NCBI RefSeq assembly: GCF_020873875.1
Contig: NZ_JAHWGU010000001.1
Coordinates: 248,001-312,000, forward strand
DNA length: 64,000 nt
Source: Actinoplanes sp. DH11
Lineage (GTDB): Bacteria; Actinomycetota; Actinomycetes; Mycobacteriales; Micromonosporaceae
Reading direction: 5' to 3'
Shown: positions 45,707-56,134 of the stretch, in pieces
Layout: the number at the start of each line of letters is the position of its first letter
Position numbering within the stretch: position 1 is the stretch's first letter
Translations under genes and position numbers: made by a program
The notes under the pieces: generated by a model
Seen by the model: only the letters and a program-made list of their open reading frames with translations
Told to the model about the DNA's origin: nothing
Databases searched by the model: none

Positions 45707-46915
45707 ATGAATTCGCAGCCCTCGTCTCACCGCCGGCCCCGTTTAGGGCATCCAGCCCTGACTGTCACGATTGCCCTGGCGGTGCTGACCGGTGCGGGCA
45801 TCGGCGGGGTCGCCCTCGCGAAACGTGACGACCCGTCCGGACCGCAGTGGGAGGCGCCGGCCGCCACACCCGCCACCACCACGACGGCCGCCACGCCCAC
45901 CACCACGACCAAGGCCGGCAAACCGGTCGAGGAATCGGCCGAGGTCGAGTCGATAAGCCTCTCCGCCACCGGCGACATCGTCATGGGCAGCGCGCCGAAC
46001 CGGCTGCCCACCGACGGCGGTGACGGCTTCTTCGACTCGGTGCGGAAAGGCCTCGCCGCCGACCTGGTGATGGGCAACCTGGAACAGCCGCTCACCGGCG
46101 ACACCGGCACCTCCAAGTGCGGGTCGCCGCCGCGGCCCAACTGCTTCGCCTTCCGCTCACCCCCGGAATACGCCGGCCACCTCAAAGAGGCCGGCTTCCA
46201 ACTGCTCAACACGGCCAACAACCACTCCAAGGACTACGGTCCGGCCGGTTACCGGAACACGGTGGCGGCGCTGGAGGACGCCGGGCTCGAGCACACCGGC
46301 GCGGAGGACCAGATCACCGTCGTGGAGGTCAAGGGCGTCCGGGTCGCGGTGGTGGGCTTCTCGCCGTACGCGGGAGCCAACAACCTGAACGACCTGGACG
46401 CGGCGGCCGCACTGGTGACGAAGGCCAAGGGCGAGGCGGACCTGGTCGTCGTGCAGGTGCACATGGGTGCCGAGGGCTCCGACAAACAGCACGTGAAGCC
46501 GGGCACCGAGCTCTACTTCGGCGAGAACCGCGGCAACCCGATCAAGTTCAGTCACACCGTGATCGACGCGGGCGCCGACCTGGTCGTCGGGCACGGCCCG
46601 CATGTGCTGCGCGGGATGGAGTTCTACAAGGGCAAGCTGATCGCCTACAGCCTGGGCAACTTCGCCGGTGGCGGCAAGACGCTGAACAGCGCCGGCGTGC
46701 TCAAGTACGCGGGAATCCTGCACGTCTCGCTCACCAAGGAGGGCAGGTACGTGAAGGGCAGCTTCCTCTCCACCTACCTGAACTCGACGGGTGTGCCGAC
46801 CCGGGACAGCGCGAAGGAACGCGGACGCGCCCTCGTGGCCCAGCTCTCCGAAGACGATTTCGGCGACACGGCTGCTTCGATCGGTGACGACGGGGCGATC
46901 AAGCCCTCGGCCTGA
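45707..46915 (+). CDS. CapA/PgsA-like metallophosphatase-fold protein, secreted
   Basis: A 402-residue protein with a signal-anchor ([20 protein letters not shown]), a Thr/Ala linker and the CapA domain: [36 protein letters not shown] and [13 protein letters not shown]. CapA homologues take part in poly-gamma-glutamate capsule export or binding, but no capBC genes are nearby, so another extracellular polymer role is as likely. It reads away from crp. Confidence 0.88.
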   Translation: MNSQPSSHRRPRLGHPALTVTIALAVLTGAGIGGVALAKRDDPSGPQWEAPAATPATTTTAATPTTTTKAGKPVEESAEVESISLSATGDIVMGSAPNRLPTDGGDGFFDSVRKGLAADLVMGNLEQPLTGDTGTSKCGSPPRPNCFAFRSPPEYAGHLKEAGFQLLNTANNHSKDYGPAGYRNTVAALEDAGLEHTGAEDQITVVEVKGVRVAVVGFSPYAGANNLNDLDAAAALVTKAKGEADLVVVQVHMGAEGSDKQHVKPGTELYFGENRGNPIKFSHTVIDAGADLVVGHGPHVLRGMEFYKGKLIAYSLGNFAGGGKTLNSAGVLKYAGILHVSLTKEGRYVKGSFLSTYLNSTGVPTRDSAKERGRALVAQLSEDDFGDTAASIGDDGAIKPSA

Positions 46916-46950
46916 CCGCTGATGTCGCACGGCCGACGTACTCTTTACCG

Positions 46951-47751
46951 GTGACTCCGCCCGCCTCCGCATCGCGCTACGCGGGTGAGACCCTGCTCGG
47001 CCGCAAAAGGCGGGCTCGCAAGATGGCCCGGGTGCTCGCCGAGACCCACCCGGACGCGCACTGCGAGCTCGACTTCACCAACCCGCTCGAGCTGGCGGTC
47101 GCGACGGTCCTGTCGGCGCAGACCACCGACGTGCGGGTCAACCAGGTGACGCCGACGCTCTTCAAGCTCTACCGGTCGGCCGCCGACTACGCCGCCGCCG
47201 ACCGGACCGAGATGGAGACACTGCTGCGGCCCACCGGTTTCTTCCGGGCGAAGACCGACTCCCTGATCAAACTGGGTCAGGCGCTGCTCGACCGGCACGA
47301 CGGCCAGTTGCCCGCCAAACTCGACGACCTGGTGAAGCTGCCCGGCATCGGCCGCAAGACGGCCAACGTGATCCTGGGCAACGCGTTCGGGGTGCCGGGC
47401 ATCACCGTGGACACGCACTTCCGGCGGCTGACCAACCGGTTCGGCTGGGTGGCCGAGGAGGACCCGGTGAAAATCGAGTTCCAGGTCGCCGACCTGATCG
47501 AAAAACGCGACTGGACCATGCTGTCGCACCGGGTGATCTTCCACGGGCGGCGGGTCTGCCACGCGCGCAAGCCGGCCTGCGGTGCCTGCACCCTGGCGAG
47601 CATGTGCCCCTCCTACGGCACCGGCCCCACCGAGGCGGCCGCCGCGGCCAAACTGCTCAAGGGCCCGCGCGCCCGCGACCTGGCGGTCGCCGCCGGCGTC
47701 GACCCCGACCTGGTGCCGGTTGCGGCGGTGCTGGCCCCGGAGGAACCGTGA
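46951..47751 (+). CDS. nth: Endonuclease III (DNA glycosylase/AP lyase)
   Basis: A 266-residue base-excision enzyme removing oxidised pyrimidines. The helix-hairpin-helix with catalytic Lys is in [13 protein letters not shown], the catalytic Asp in VDTHFRRL, and the iron-sulfur loop [17 protein letters not shown] has the C-x6-C-x2-C-x5-C spacing. Starts at GTG 46951 and ends in a GTGA overlap with the thioredoxin-like gene. Confidence 0.96.
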   Translation: MTPPASASRYAGETLLGRKRRARKMARVLAETHPDAHCELDFTNPLELAVATVLSAQTTDVRVNQVTPTLFKLYRSAADYAAADRTEMETLLRPTGFFRAKTDSLIKLGQALLDRHDGQLPAKLDDLVKLPGIGRKTANVILGNAFGVPGITVDTHFRRLTNRFGWVAEEDPVKIEFQVADLIEKRDWTMLSHRVIFHGRRVCHARKPACGACTLASMCPSYGTGPTEAAAAAKLLKGPRARDLAVAAGVDPDLVPVAAVLAPEEP

Positions 47752-48584
47752 TCCGCTTCCGCGGGCTGCCGGCCGCTGCCGCGGCGCTGGCCCTGCTTTC
47801 CGCCTGCACCGCCGCCGCCGAGCCGAGCGGAAACCAGCCGGAGACGCCGTCCCCGTTCGCCGCCTGCGACACCCTGACCGCGCCGCCCGCGCCCGCCACG
47901 TCCGCCACGTCCGCCGCCGCGCCCGCCACCTCCGCTGCGGCGCCCGCCGCCACGCCCGCTACCTCCGCTGCGGTGCCCGCCGCCGCCTTCTCCGCAGCCC
48001 CCTTGCCGGCCACGCCCGCTTCCGTGGTCTCTTCCGCTGCGGCCACGCGCGCTTCCGCCGCGACGCCTGCCTTCGCCGAAGCCATCGTCGCTTCCTCCGG
48101 TGCGACCACGCCCGTCTCCGATGCCGCCACCCCTTCCGCAGCGACCGGGCCCGGCGGTGCGGCAATTAACGATCTGCCGGATTTGTCGATTCCGTGCTTC
48201 ACCGGTGGGCAGCCGGTGAGTCTCCACGACATCGCGCTCCCGGCCGTGCTCAACATCTGGGCGTCCTGGTGCGGGCCCTGCCGCGAGGAACTGCCTGTCA
48301 TGCAGGGGCTCGCCGACCGGACCGCCGGGCGGCTCACCGTGGTCGGTGTGGACAGCAGTGACCGGCGCGAGGCGGCCGCCTCGTTCGGCACGGACAAGGG
48401 CGTCAGCATGCCGGTGCTCTACGACCGGGACGGCCGGCTGGCGATCGAGATCAAGCAGTCGGCGTTGCCGGCGACCGTCTTCGTCGACGCCGACGGTGGG
48501 GTCTACGTCCATCGCCGGCCGCTGACCGTCGACGAGTTGATCACAGAGGTCGAGGAGCACACCGGCGTGACGGTGACCCGATGA
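47748..48584 (+). CDS. TlpA-like thioredoxin-fold lipoprotein
   Basis: A 278-residue protein with lipobox LLSAC (Cys20), ~100 residues of Ala/Thr/Pro linker, then a thioredoxin domain with active site WCGPC and the cis-Pro in SALPATVF. It would reduce or exchange disulfides at the outer membrane face. It sits between nth and the NUDIX gene, overlapping both by 4 nt, as in mycobacterial Rv3674c-Rv3672c (recalled). Confidence 0.92.
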   Translation: MIRFRGLPAAAAALALLSACTAAAEPSGNQPETPSPFAACDTLTAPPAPATSATSAAAPATSAAAPAATPATSAAVPAAAFSAAPLPATPASVVSSAAATRASAATPAFAEAIVASSGATTPVSDAATPSAATGPGGAAINDLPDLSIPCFTGGQPVSLHDIALPAVLNIWASWCGPCREELPVMQGLADRTAGRLTVVGVDSSDRREAAASFGTDKGVSMPVLYDRDGRLAIEIKQSALPATVFVDADGGVYVHRRPLTVDELITEVEEHTGVTVTR

Positions 48585-49309
48585 GCCGGGGGCAGGTGTT
48601 GCGGCGGCCGGACGGGCTGCCGTCCTGGTTCGAGCCGTTGCTCACCCGGGTCGACCAGTGCCGGACCGAGGATTTCACCCCGCTGCGCCAGCCCGCCGGC
48701 GGCGCCGGGCGGGCCAGCGCGGTCCTGGTGCTGCTCGGCGAGAGCGAACCGGCCGCCGACACGCCCGGCGGGCCGGACCTGCTCGTCCTGCAGCGTGCCG
48801 CGACGATGCGCAACCACGCCGGGCAACCGGCCTTCCCGGGCGGCGCCACCGACCCGGAGGACCGGGACGCGACCGACACCGCGTTGCGCGAGGCCGAGGA
48901 AGAGGTGGGCCTCGACCGGCGTAGTGCCGAGGTGCTCGCCCTGCTGCCGGACCTGTGGATCCCGGTCAGCCGCTTCGTCGTCACCCCGGTGCTGGGCTGG
49001 TGGCGGCACCCGCACCAGGTCCATCCGTTGCAGCCGGCCGAAGTAGCGCACGTCGCACGTCTGCCGATCAGTGAACTCGCCGACCCGGCGAACCGTATCC
49101 GGGTGCGTCATCCGAGTGGCTGGATCGGACCTGCCTTCCAGGTCCGTGGGCTGCTCGTCTGGGGTTTCACGGCAGGAGTGATCTCGGTGTTGCTCGACAT
49201 GGCGGGGTGGGCTCAGCCGTGGGAACCGGGCCGTGTCGTCGAGCTGCCGGACGCCTCGGCGCCCGTTCCGGCGGCTCGCGGCGGCGCGCCCGATGAGGTG
49301 GTGCCGTGA
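48581..49309 (+). CDS. CoA pyrophosphatase-type NUDIX hydrolase
   Basis: A 242-residue hydrolase. MRNHAGQPAFPGGATDPED and ALREAEEEVGL combine the CoA-diphosphatase signature (LR.H.GQ.AFPGG) with the NUDIX box. Members split CoA or related dinucleotide pyrophosphates. ATG 48581 overlaps the preceding stop (ATGA). Confidence 0.92.
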   Translation: MSRGQVLRRPDGLPSWFEPLLTRVDQCRTEDFTPLRQPAGGAGRASAVLVLLGESEPAADTPGGPDLLVLQRAATMRNHAGQPAFPGGATDPEDRDATDTALREAEEEVGLDRRSAEVLALLPDLWIPVSRFVVTPVLGWWRHPHQVHPLQPAEVAHVARLPISELADPANRIRVRHPSGWIGPAFQVRGLLVWGFTAGVISVLLDMAGWAQPWEPGRVVELPDASAPVPAARGGAPDEVVP

Positions 49310-49337
49310 CCTGGCCTCGTACTTCTACGCTGAGTGA

Positions 49338-50516
49338 GTGCCCGTGGTCGATGTGATTCTGGTCGTGCTGATGCTGCTCTTCGCCATCAGCGGTTATCGG
49401 CAGGGATTCGTCATCGGCGCCCTCTCCCTGGGTGGGTTCTTCAGCGGTGTGCTGATCGGGCTTCAGCTGGGGCCCTTGATCGCCCGGCAGTTCGCGGACG
49501 GCACGGTGCGACTGGTCGTCTCGCTCGCCGTCATCCTCACGTTCGCCGTCCTCGGGCAGACCCTGGCCGGCTGGCTCGGTACCAACCTGCGCCGGGGCAT
49601 CTTCAGCCGGCCGTTGCAGCACATGGACGACGCCGGCGGCGCGGTCGTCTCGGTTGTCGCGTTGCTGCTCGCCGCGTGGCTCGTGGCGGTGCCGCTGGGT
49701 TCGACGCCGTTCCCGGCGGTGAACCGGGAGTTCCGCAGCAGCGCCATCCTCTCCGGCATCAACGGGCTCATGCCGGAGCAGGCGCAGGCCCTCTCCTCGG
49801 CGCTCCGGGACACCCTCGACACCAGCGGTTTCCCGGACGTCTTCGGTGGTCTGGCGCGCACCCAGGCGAAAGAGGTCGCCGAGCCGGACCCGAAACTCAA
49901 GAACTCGAAGATCGTCCAGGAGTCGAAGCGGTCGGTGCTGAAGGTGCTGGGCGCCGCGCCGAGCTGTTCGCGCCGGATCGAGGGCACCGGGTTCGTCTAC
50001 GCCGGCGAGCGGGTGATGACGAACGCGCACGTGGTGGCCGGCACCAAGGAGGTCGTGGTGGAGACCTCCCGCGGCCAGCTCGAGGGCACGGTCGTGGTCT
50101 ACGACCCGAAACGTGACCTGGCGGTCCTGCACGTGCCCGGCCTGAAGGCACCGGTGATGAGGTTCGTCAGCAAGGAGGCGGCCAGCGGGGCCAGCGCGAT
50201 CGTGCTGGGTTATCCGCAGGACGGGCCGTACAACGCACAGTCCGCCCGGGTGCGTGACGTCAGCCGGATCACCGGTCCGGACATCTACGACTCGGGTGAC
50301 GTGACCCGGGAGATCTACACGATCAAGTCGCTGGTCCGCAGCGGCAACTCGGGCGGGCCGCTCATCGCTCCGGACGGCGGCGTCCTCGGTGTCATCTTCG
50401 CGGCGGCGGCGGACGACAAGGAGGTCGGGTTCGCGCTCACCGCGGACGAGGCCTCGTCGGTCGCGGAGACCGGCAAGAGCCGGACCAAGGGCGTGAAAAC
50501 CGGCGAGTGCGCCTGA
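49338..50516 (+). CDS. Membrane-embedded trypsin-like serine protease (MarP-like)
   Basis: A 392-residue protein. Four TM segments in the first ~130 residues (CvpA-like) are followed by a periplasmic protease with triad His in TNAHVVAG, Asp in DLAVL and Ser in GNSGGPL; two cysteines at either end may form a redox-sensitive disulfide. The M. tuberculosis homologue (Rv3671c) protects against acid and acts in the periplasm. It closes the conserved nth-tlpA-nudix-marP run. GTG at 49338. Confidence 0.94.
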   Translation: MPVVDVILVVLMLLFAISGYRQGFVIGALSLGGFFSGVLIGLQLGPLIARQFADGTVRLVVSLAVILTFAVLGQTLAGWLGTNLRRGIFSRPLQHMDDAGGAVVSVVALLLAAWLVAVPLGSTPFPAVNREFRSSAILSGINGLMPEQAQALSSALRDTLDTSGFPDVFGGLARTQAKEVAEPDPKLKNSKIVQESKRSVLKVLGAAPSCSRRIEGTGFVYAGERVMTNAHVVAGTKEVVVETSRGQLEGTVVVYDPKRDLAVLHVPGLKAPVMRFVSKEAASGASAIVLGYPQDGPYNAQSARVRDVSRITGPDIYDSGDVTREIYTIKSLVRSGNSGGPLIAPDGGVLGVIFAAAADDKEVGFALTADEASSVAETGKSRTKGVKTGECA

Positions 50517-50617
50517 CCGGCGTCGATCAGCCCCGCTGACCGGCGGCGGCAAGCCGGGCGATTCGAGGGCTCAGCAAGGACCGACCGCTCAGCTGAAGCT
50601 GACCGGCTCGGCCGGCG

Positions 50618-50705
50618 CTGGGTTGGCGGGTGCTGGGTTGGCGGGTTGGGTTGGCGCGTTGGGATGGCGCGCGCTGGGATGGCGGGCGCTGGGATGGCGC
50701 GCGCC
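50618..50705. repeat. Degenerate short tandem repeat between marP and mycP
   Basis: Units such as GCTGGGATGGCGCGC recur imperfectly. The 205-bp gap holds no supported gene. Confidence 0.75.
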
Positions 50706-50721
50706 GGAGAGCTCGGGTGGC

Positions 50722-52053
50722 TCAGCCCGCGGTCTGTGCGAAGCGGCGGACGGTGAACGCCGCGGCCAGGGCGGAGAGCACGAAGAGGGCGATGGCGAGC
50801 CAGCGGGCGCGGTGACTTTCGCCGACGGGTTCGGCGGGGGCGGCCCAGCCGCCCGCGTTCGACGCCGGGGTCTGTGTGACGGCGCCCGGGGCGCCGCTTG
50901 CCTGTGGTGCCGACTGTGCCTGGCCGGGGACGGGCGCGCTGCCGAAGCGGGCGACGCCCGGTGGGGGTGTGGTGTCGAGCGGGTTGTCGGTGACGTAGGC
51001 GACGTCGGACGTCAGCGCCGCGGTCGGGTTGACCAGGCCGAAGCCGAACTGGTTGTCGCGGCCCGGTGCGCCGCGGTCGTCGGCGGTCCGGATCAGCCGG
51101 TTGACCACTTCGCCGGCCGGCATGTCCGGCCAGCGGGACCGGATCAGGGCGGCGACCCCGGCGACCATGGGTGCCGCGAAGCTGGTGCCCTGGACCCGCC
51201 AGTAGTCGTCCGGCCCGCGGGCACCGACCAGGTGCGTGGCCGGTGCGGCCAGCACGGTCTCCCGGCCGGTGATCGAGCCGGACCAGAGGGTGGTGCCGTC
51301 CCGCTCCATGCCGGCGACGGCGACGACGCCGGGTTCGCGTGCCGGGTACCACACTCCGGCGTTGTCCGAACTGGACGAGGCGCTGGCGTTGCCGGTGCAG
51401 GCGATGACCACTACGTCCTTGGCGAAGGCGTAATCGATCGCGGCGGCCAGGGTGGCGCTGGACCCGCCGCCGCCGAGTGACAGGTTCACCACCCGGGCGC
51501 CGTGGTCGACCGCCCACCGCAGGCCTTTCGCCACGATCAGCGCGTCGTCGTAGCGGTTCTCCTCGTCGAGCACCCGGATCGGCAGGATCTTGGATTTCGG
51601 TGCGATCCCGACCACCCCGGCGGCGTCGTCGGAACGACCCGCGATGAGCGCCGCGACGGTGGTGCCGTGGCCCACCGGATCGCGCTCGCCGTCACCGTCC
51701 TCGACCAGGTCGAGCCCGGGCAGGACCTGGCCTTCGAGGTCGGGGTGGTGCGCGTCAACGCCGGAGTCGATGACCGCGACGGTCACGCCGGCGCCGTCCG
51801 CGTACGTCCAGGCGCCGTTGAGGTTGAGCGCCTGCAGGTGCCACTGGTCGGCGCGCACCGAGTCGTCGGTGACGACGACGGGTTCCGCCTGCGGCCCGGT
51901 CGGCGCGGCGGTGGCGGCGACCGGCGCCGCGACGGACATCAGCCCGGCGAGCGTGACGGCGCCCATCCGGCGCGACAGACTCAGCAAGGAGCACCGCCCG
52001 CGGACGGGGCACGGTGTGCTTCGCTCACTCTGGTCACGGGTCGGGCTCGCCAT
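50722..52053 (-). CDS. mycP: Mycosin (type VII secretion subtilase)
   Basis: About 443 residues. A signal peptide is followed by a subtilase domain with triad Asp in VAVIDSGVD, His in GHGTTVAALIAG and Ser in GTSFAAPMVAGVAAL, then a Pro-rich linker and a C-terminal TM (WLAIALFVLSALAAAF). Mycosins are needed for stable ESX/type VII assembly. ATG 52053 is my choice; an in-frame start at 52140 is longer with no ribosome site. It is downstream of eccC on the same strand. Confidence 0.9.
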   Translation of the reverse strand: MASPTRDQSERSTPCPVRGRCSLLSLSRRMGAVTLAGLMSVAAPVAATAAPTGPQAEPVVVTDDSVRADQWHLQALNLNGAWTYADGAGVTVAVIDSGVDAHHPDLEGQVLPGLDLVEDGDGERDPVGHGTTVAALIAGRSDDAAGVVGIAPKSKILPIRVLDEENRYDDALIVAKGLRWAVDHGARVVNLSLGGGGSSATLAAAIDYAFAKDVVVIACTGNASASSSSDNAGVWYPAREPGVVAVAGMERDGTTLWSGSITGRETVLAAPATHLVGARGPDDYWRVQGTSFAAPMVAGVAALIRSRWPDMPAGEVVNRLIRTADDRGAPGRDNQFGFGLVNPTAALTSDVAYVTDNPLDTTPPPGVARFGSAPVPGQAQSAPQASGAPGAVTQTPASNAGGWAAPAEPVGESHRARWLAIALFVLSALAAAFTVRRFAQTAG

Positions 52054-52160
52054 CCCTGGAAGGTTCGGTAGGTCAGTCGATGGAGGGAGATTACTCCCAA
52101 CGGTCGGCGTGTCGCTGCGGTCCGTGTCGCCTAATCGCACTCCGAGTCTGCTGATTTCCG

Positions 52161-55100
52161 CTAATCACGGAAGGCCGGTAGATGCGCCAGCTGGATCAGG
52201 CGCGCTCCCTCACGCCGCGTGATCAGGCGGCCACGCCCCGGTGGTAACGGCTCCGGTCGTACCGTGCCGAGCAGTGCTCCTTCCTCCGGTGAACCGGACA
52301 TGATCAGGCCCGGGGCGGACAGCTCCCGCAGTCGCTGGATGACCGGTTCGTAGAGCGCCCGGCCCGCGCCGCCGGCGCGCCGGGTGAGCACCAGGTGCAG
52401 GCCGATGTCGCGGGCCTGCGGCAGGTGTTCGAGCAACGGCGCGAGCGGGTTGACCGGACCGGCCACCACCAGGTCGTAGTCGTCGACCAGCACGAACAGC
52501 TCCGGACCGGTCCACCAGGAACGGTTGCGCAGTTGCGCCGCGGTGACATCCGGCCCGGGTAGCCGCCGTTCCATGTACCCGGCGACGGACAGCATCAGAT
52601 CCTGGGTCAGTTGCGCCTGCACCCCGTACCCGATCCGATGTCCGGTCTCCGGCAGGTCCATCAGGCTGCGCCGGTAGTCGACCAGGATGATCCGTGCCTG
52701 CTCGGGCGTGAACCGGGCGGTCACCGACGTGGCGAGCGCGCGCAGGAACGATGATTTGCCACACTCCGCGTCGCCGAGGACGAGCAGATGGGGATCGGCC
52801 GCGAAATCGATCCCCACGGGCTGCAGGTCGGACTCCGCGATGCCGATCGGCAGGCGCAGGCCACTGCCGGGTTGCGGCACCGGCCTGGTGTACGGCACCA
52901 CGGCCGGCAACAACCGCACCGGCGGCGCGACAGCACCCCGCCAAGCCCGCGCCACCGCCGCGACCAAACCCTCCGTCCCGCCCGATGTGGACACTTCCGG
53001 GAGTGCGGTGAGCAGGTGCAACCCGCGATCCCGGTCGGCCGGGTGCTCGGTCACGCCCCGGCCCGGCTGCCCCTCGGGCACCGCGACCGCGGCCCGCCGG
53101 TGCACCGCCGAGTCGGCCGGGTCGCCGAGCCGCAACTCGACCCGGGAACCGAAGAGGTCACGGATCGGCGCCCGGAAGTCGGTCCAGCGTGACGTGGCGG
53201 CGACCAGGTGGATCCCGTACGACAGGCCGCGGGTCGCCAGGTCGGTCAGCACCGTCTCGAGTTCCTCGAAATCCGTGCGCAGCGTGGCCCACCCGTCGAC
53301 GACCAGGAAGACGTGCGGGTGCCGGCCCGCGCCCTGCCGCTCCCGGTCGGCGAGCAGCGCCACCATCTCGCCGGCGGTCCGGCGCACCCCTTCCGCGTCG
53401 AGCCGGCCGAACACGCCACCCACGTGCGGGAGGCCGCCCAGGACGCCGAGGGTGCCACCGCCGAAGTCGAGGCAGTAGACGCGTACCTCGTCGGGGGTGT
53501 GCGTGAGCGCAAGCCCGCAGATCAGCGTGCGCAGCACCGACGATTTGCCGCTGAGGGTGCCGCCGGCGACCGCGACGTGCCCGGCGGAACCGGCGAGTTG
53601 CAGCCAGAGCACGTCACGCAGCTGCTCGCGGGGCTTGTCGACGAGGGCGATGGGCACCTGCAGCGCGCCGTGCAGGGCCGGGTTGGCGACGGTCAGCCCG
53701 CGTGCCGTGCCGTTGGCGACCGGGCCGAGAAGCTCGTCCAGGGTGGCGGAGTGGTCAAGCGGCGGCAGCCAGACCCGGTGCGCCGGCGGACCCTGCCCGG
53801 CGAGGCGGCCGGTCAGCACGTCGACGAGTGTCCGATCGCTGCCGGCCTCGACCGGCGCGGCCGGGACCGGCACCTGCCGGGCGGTCCACGGGAGAACCTG
53901 CCGGCTGCGCACGACGGGCGTGCGGGACCGGCGCAGCGGCCCGGAGACGTAGGCCGCCCGGAACCGGCTCGGCGCCTCGGTCCCGGACCGCAGGAAGCCG
54001 TGTCCCGGTGAACGCGGCAGCTCGTAGGCGTCCGGCACGCCGAGCACCGCCCGCGACTCCAGCGCCGAGAAGGTGCGGAGCCCGATCCGGTACGACAGGT
54101 GGGTGTCCAGTCCGCGCAACCGGCCGTCCTCGAGGCGCTGGCTGGCGAGCAGCAGGTGCACGCCGAGCGACCGACCGAGCCGCCCGATCTGCAGGAACAG
54201 CTCCAGGAACTCGGGTTTGCGTTGCAGCATCTCGGAGAACTCGTCGCAGATCACCAGCAGCGACGGGAGCGGTGGCAGGGCCGCGCCGGCGGACCGGGCC
54301 CGTTCGTACTCGGGGAGCCCGGCGAAGTTCCCGGCCCGGCGCAGCAGCTCCTGGCGCCGGAGCAGTTCGCCGTCGAGCGCGTCGGCCATCCGGTCGACCA
54401 GGGGCAGGGCGTCCTGCAGGTTCGTGATCAGGGCGGCGGTGTGCGGCAGCCGGTCCATCGAGGCGAAGGTGGCGCCGCCCTTGAAGTCGACGAGCACGAA
54501 GTTGAGCGTCTCCGGCGAGTGGGTGGCGGCCAGTGCCAGGACCAGCGTGCGCAGCAGTTCCGACTTGCCGGAGCCGGTCGCACCGACGAGCAGCCCGTGC
54601 GGTCCCATCCCGTCCTGTGCCGACTCCTTGAGGTCGAGTTCCACCGGCACACCGGCCGGGTCGACGCCGATCGGCACGCGCAGCCGGTACCGCTCCGGCC
54701 GCCTCGCCCAGCCGCCCGGCACCCCATGACTTTCCGGGTCGGCGATGCCGAGCAGCTCGGCGAGCCCCGGATCGGCGGCGCCACCCGGGCCGGCGGGTTC
54801 GGCGCCGGTCGCCGGCCGCAGTGGCGCGAGCCGCCGGGCGGTCGCCTCCGCCTCCGCCACCCCGATGCCGTCGGCGCGGCCCACGGCACCCTGCTCCGCC
54901 ACCGTGGACATGCGCAGGGTGCCGTCGTCACCGATCTCCAGGACCAGCGTTGCCGGCCCGGGCAGCCTCGGCGGTGCGGTGTCCAGGTCGAGCACCGTCA
55001 CGCCATCCGCGGCGGGTTCCGGCATCCGGTCCACCCCGTCCCGGATCACCACCAGGTGCGCGACCTGCCGGCCGTGCCCGGCCGGCAGGTCGTCCAGGAT

Positions 55101-55982
55101 GTCGGCGTCGCCGATGAGGCGCAGCGGGCCGATCGCGTCCGATCGGGTCGGGTGCCCGTTGTGCGGCAGCCACTTCACCCAGTCCCAGGCGACGCGGCTT
55201 TCCGGGCCGGCGACCACCGCGACGATCAGGTCGTCCGGTCCGTGGAAGACGGCGAGCTGCGCGACGACGGCTCGGGCCAGGGCCCGGGCGTCCGGCCCGG
55301 CGGGGGAGCCGGCCGGGGAGCCGGCGCAGCGGATCAGCACCCGGCCGAACCCGCGCAGCGACATCGCCACCGGCAGGTCCGGCACCACCGCGTGCGCGGC
55401 CAGGAACCGGCGCAGCGCACCGGCGGTCATCGGTTCCAGCTCGTCCGGTGGCCCGGTCTCCGGCGGCACCAGCGGCGTGGCGAGGGTCTGCGGCCCCAGC
55501 CCGACCCGGACCACGGCGAAATCCGGGTCGTCCGGCCGCCGCTCCCAGACCCGGTGACTGCCGGCCGTTGACCAGAGCCGCGCCGGGTCGGGATGGCGGT
55601 AGAGCAGCCCGGTCCGCTGCCGCCGCGCGGTCTCCCGGGCCCGCTGCCGCAGCCCGGCGAGATGCCGCAGGTAGTCCCGGCGGGCCGCGACCATCTCGGC
55701 CCGCCGGGGCGAGCCGGCAGTGCTGAACGACATGGTCAGCATCGCCAGCGAGGAAATCCCGAAGAGGCCACCCACCACGTACGAATAGGGCCCGGCCTGT
55801 CCCTGGCCCATCAGCAGCGCCATGGCGAGGGTGCCGGCCAGCATCGGCAACGCCATCAGCCACTGCTGCCAGCGACCGGCGGTCTGCTGCGGTATCGCCG
55901 GCGGCGCCTCGACGACCAGATCACCGGAAGGAATCGCGGGCTCCGGCCGGCGCGGGCCCCGCCGAACCAGGACCGTCCCCAT
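52161..55982 (-). CDS. eccC: Type VII secretion ATPase EccC (fused CaCb)
   Basis: A 1273-residue FtsK/SpoIIIE-type motor. Two N-terminal TM segments (~40-60 and ~66-86) precede three ATPase modules with P-loops GATGSGKS (~466-474), GGTLSGKS (~812) and GDAECGKS (~1075). The first module retains Walker B LLVICDEFSEML and is the driving ATPase; the later ones bind substrates in the family. The single long chain is the fused (CaCb) form. It is divergent from eccD over a 152-bp region with DnaA boxes. Confidence 0.95.
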   Translation of the reverse strand: MGTVLVRRGPRRPEPAIPSGDLVVEAPPAIPQQTAGRWQQWLMALPMLAGTLAMALLMGQGQAGPYSYVVGGLFGISSLAMLTMSFSTAGSPRRAEMVAARRDYLRHLAGLRQRARETARRQRTGLLYRHPDPARLWSTAGSHRVWERRPDDPDFAVVRVGLGPQTLATPLVPPETGPPDELEPMTAGALRRFLAAHAVVPDLPVAMSLRGFGRVLIRCAGSPAGSPAGPDARALARAVVAQLAVFHGPDDLIVAVVAGPESRVAWDWVKWLPHNGHPTRSDAIGPLRLIGDADILDDLPAGHGRQVAHLVVIRDGVDRMPEPAADGVTVLDLDTAPPRLPGPATLVLEIGDDGTLRMSTVAEQGAVGRADGIGVAEAEATARRLAPLRPATGAEPAGPGGAADPGLAELLGIADPESHGVPGGWARRPERYRLRVPIGVDPAGVPVELDLKESAQDGMGPHGLLVGATGSGKSELLRTLVLALAATHSPETLNFVLVDFKGGATFASMDRLPHTAALITNLQDALPLVDRMADALDGELLRRQELLRRAGNFAGLPEYERARSAGAALPPLPSLLVICDEFSEMLQRKPEFLELFLQIGRLGRSLGVHLLLASQRLEDGRLRGLDTHLSYRIGLRTFSALESRAVLGVPDAYELPRSPGHGFLRSGTEAPSRFRAAYVSGPLRRSRTPVVRSRQVLPWTARQVPVPAAPVEAGSDRTLVDVLTGRLAGQGPPAHRVWLPPLDHSATLDELLGPVANGTARGLTVANPALHGALQVPIALVDKPREQLRDVLWLQLAGSAGHVAVAGGTLSGKSSVLRTLICGLALTHTPDEVRVYCLDFGGGTLGVLGGLPHVGGVFGRLDAEGVRRTAGEMVALLADRERQGAGRHPHVFLVVDGWATLRTDFEELETVLTDLATRGLSYGIHLVAATSRWTDFRAPIRDLFGSRVELRLGDPADSAVHRRAAVAVPEGQPGRGVTEHPADRDRGLHLLTALPEVSTSGGTEGLVAAVARAWRGAVAPPVRLLPAVVPYTRPVPQPGSGLRLPIGIAESDLQPVGIDFAADPHLLVLGDAECGKSSFLRALATSVTARFTPEQARIILVDYRRSLMDLPETGHRIGYGVQAQLTQDLMLSVAGYMERRLPGPDVTAAQLRNRSWWTGPELFVLVDDYDLVVAGPVNPLAPLLEHLPQARDIGLHLVLTRRAGGAGRALYEPVIQRLRELSAPGLIMSGSPEEGALLGTVRPEPLPPGRGRLITRREGARLIQLAHLPAFRD

Positions 55983-56068
55983 CGGACCTCCTGATCATCG
56001 CTCTGCGTATCGCTGCAGTCACGATGCTAGGTAGAGTTCGTGTCGTCCCGCAGCATGCGTTTCATCGC

Positions 56069-56121
56069 TGTGGACAACACACGAATCTCCTGTGGACAAC
56101 CGGCGATTCCGCTGTGGACGA
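56069..56121 (+). promoter_or_regulatory. Three phased DnaA-box sequences upstream of eccD
   Basis: TGTGGACAA at 56069-56077 and 56091-56099, and TGTGGACGA at 56113-56121. The first two are perfect complements of the actinobacterial DnaA box TTGTCCACA; the third has one mismatch. The 22-bp spacing puts them on the same face of the helix. They lie between eccC and eccD, next to the eccD ribosome site (GGGAGG, 56123-56128). DnaA binding and its effect are inferred. Confidence 0.75.
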
Positions 56122-56134
56122 CGGGAGGCGCCTG

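Noticed and set aside
45614-45828. Short plus-strand frame overlapping the start of the CapA-like gene
   Set aside because: It overlaps a well-supported gene in another frame and has no conserved feature.
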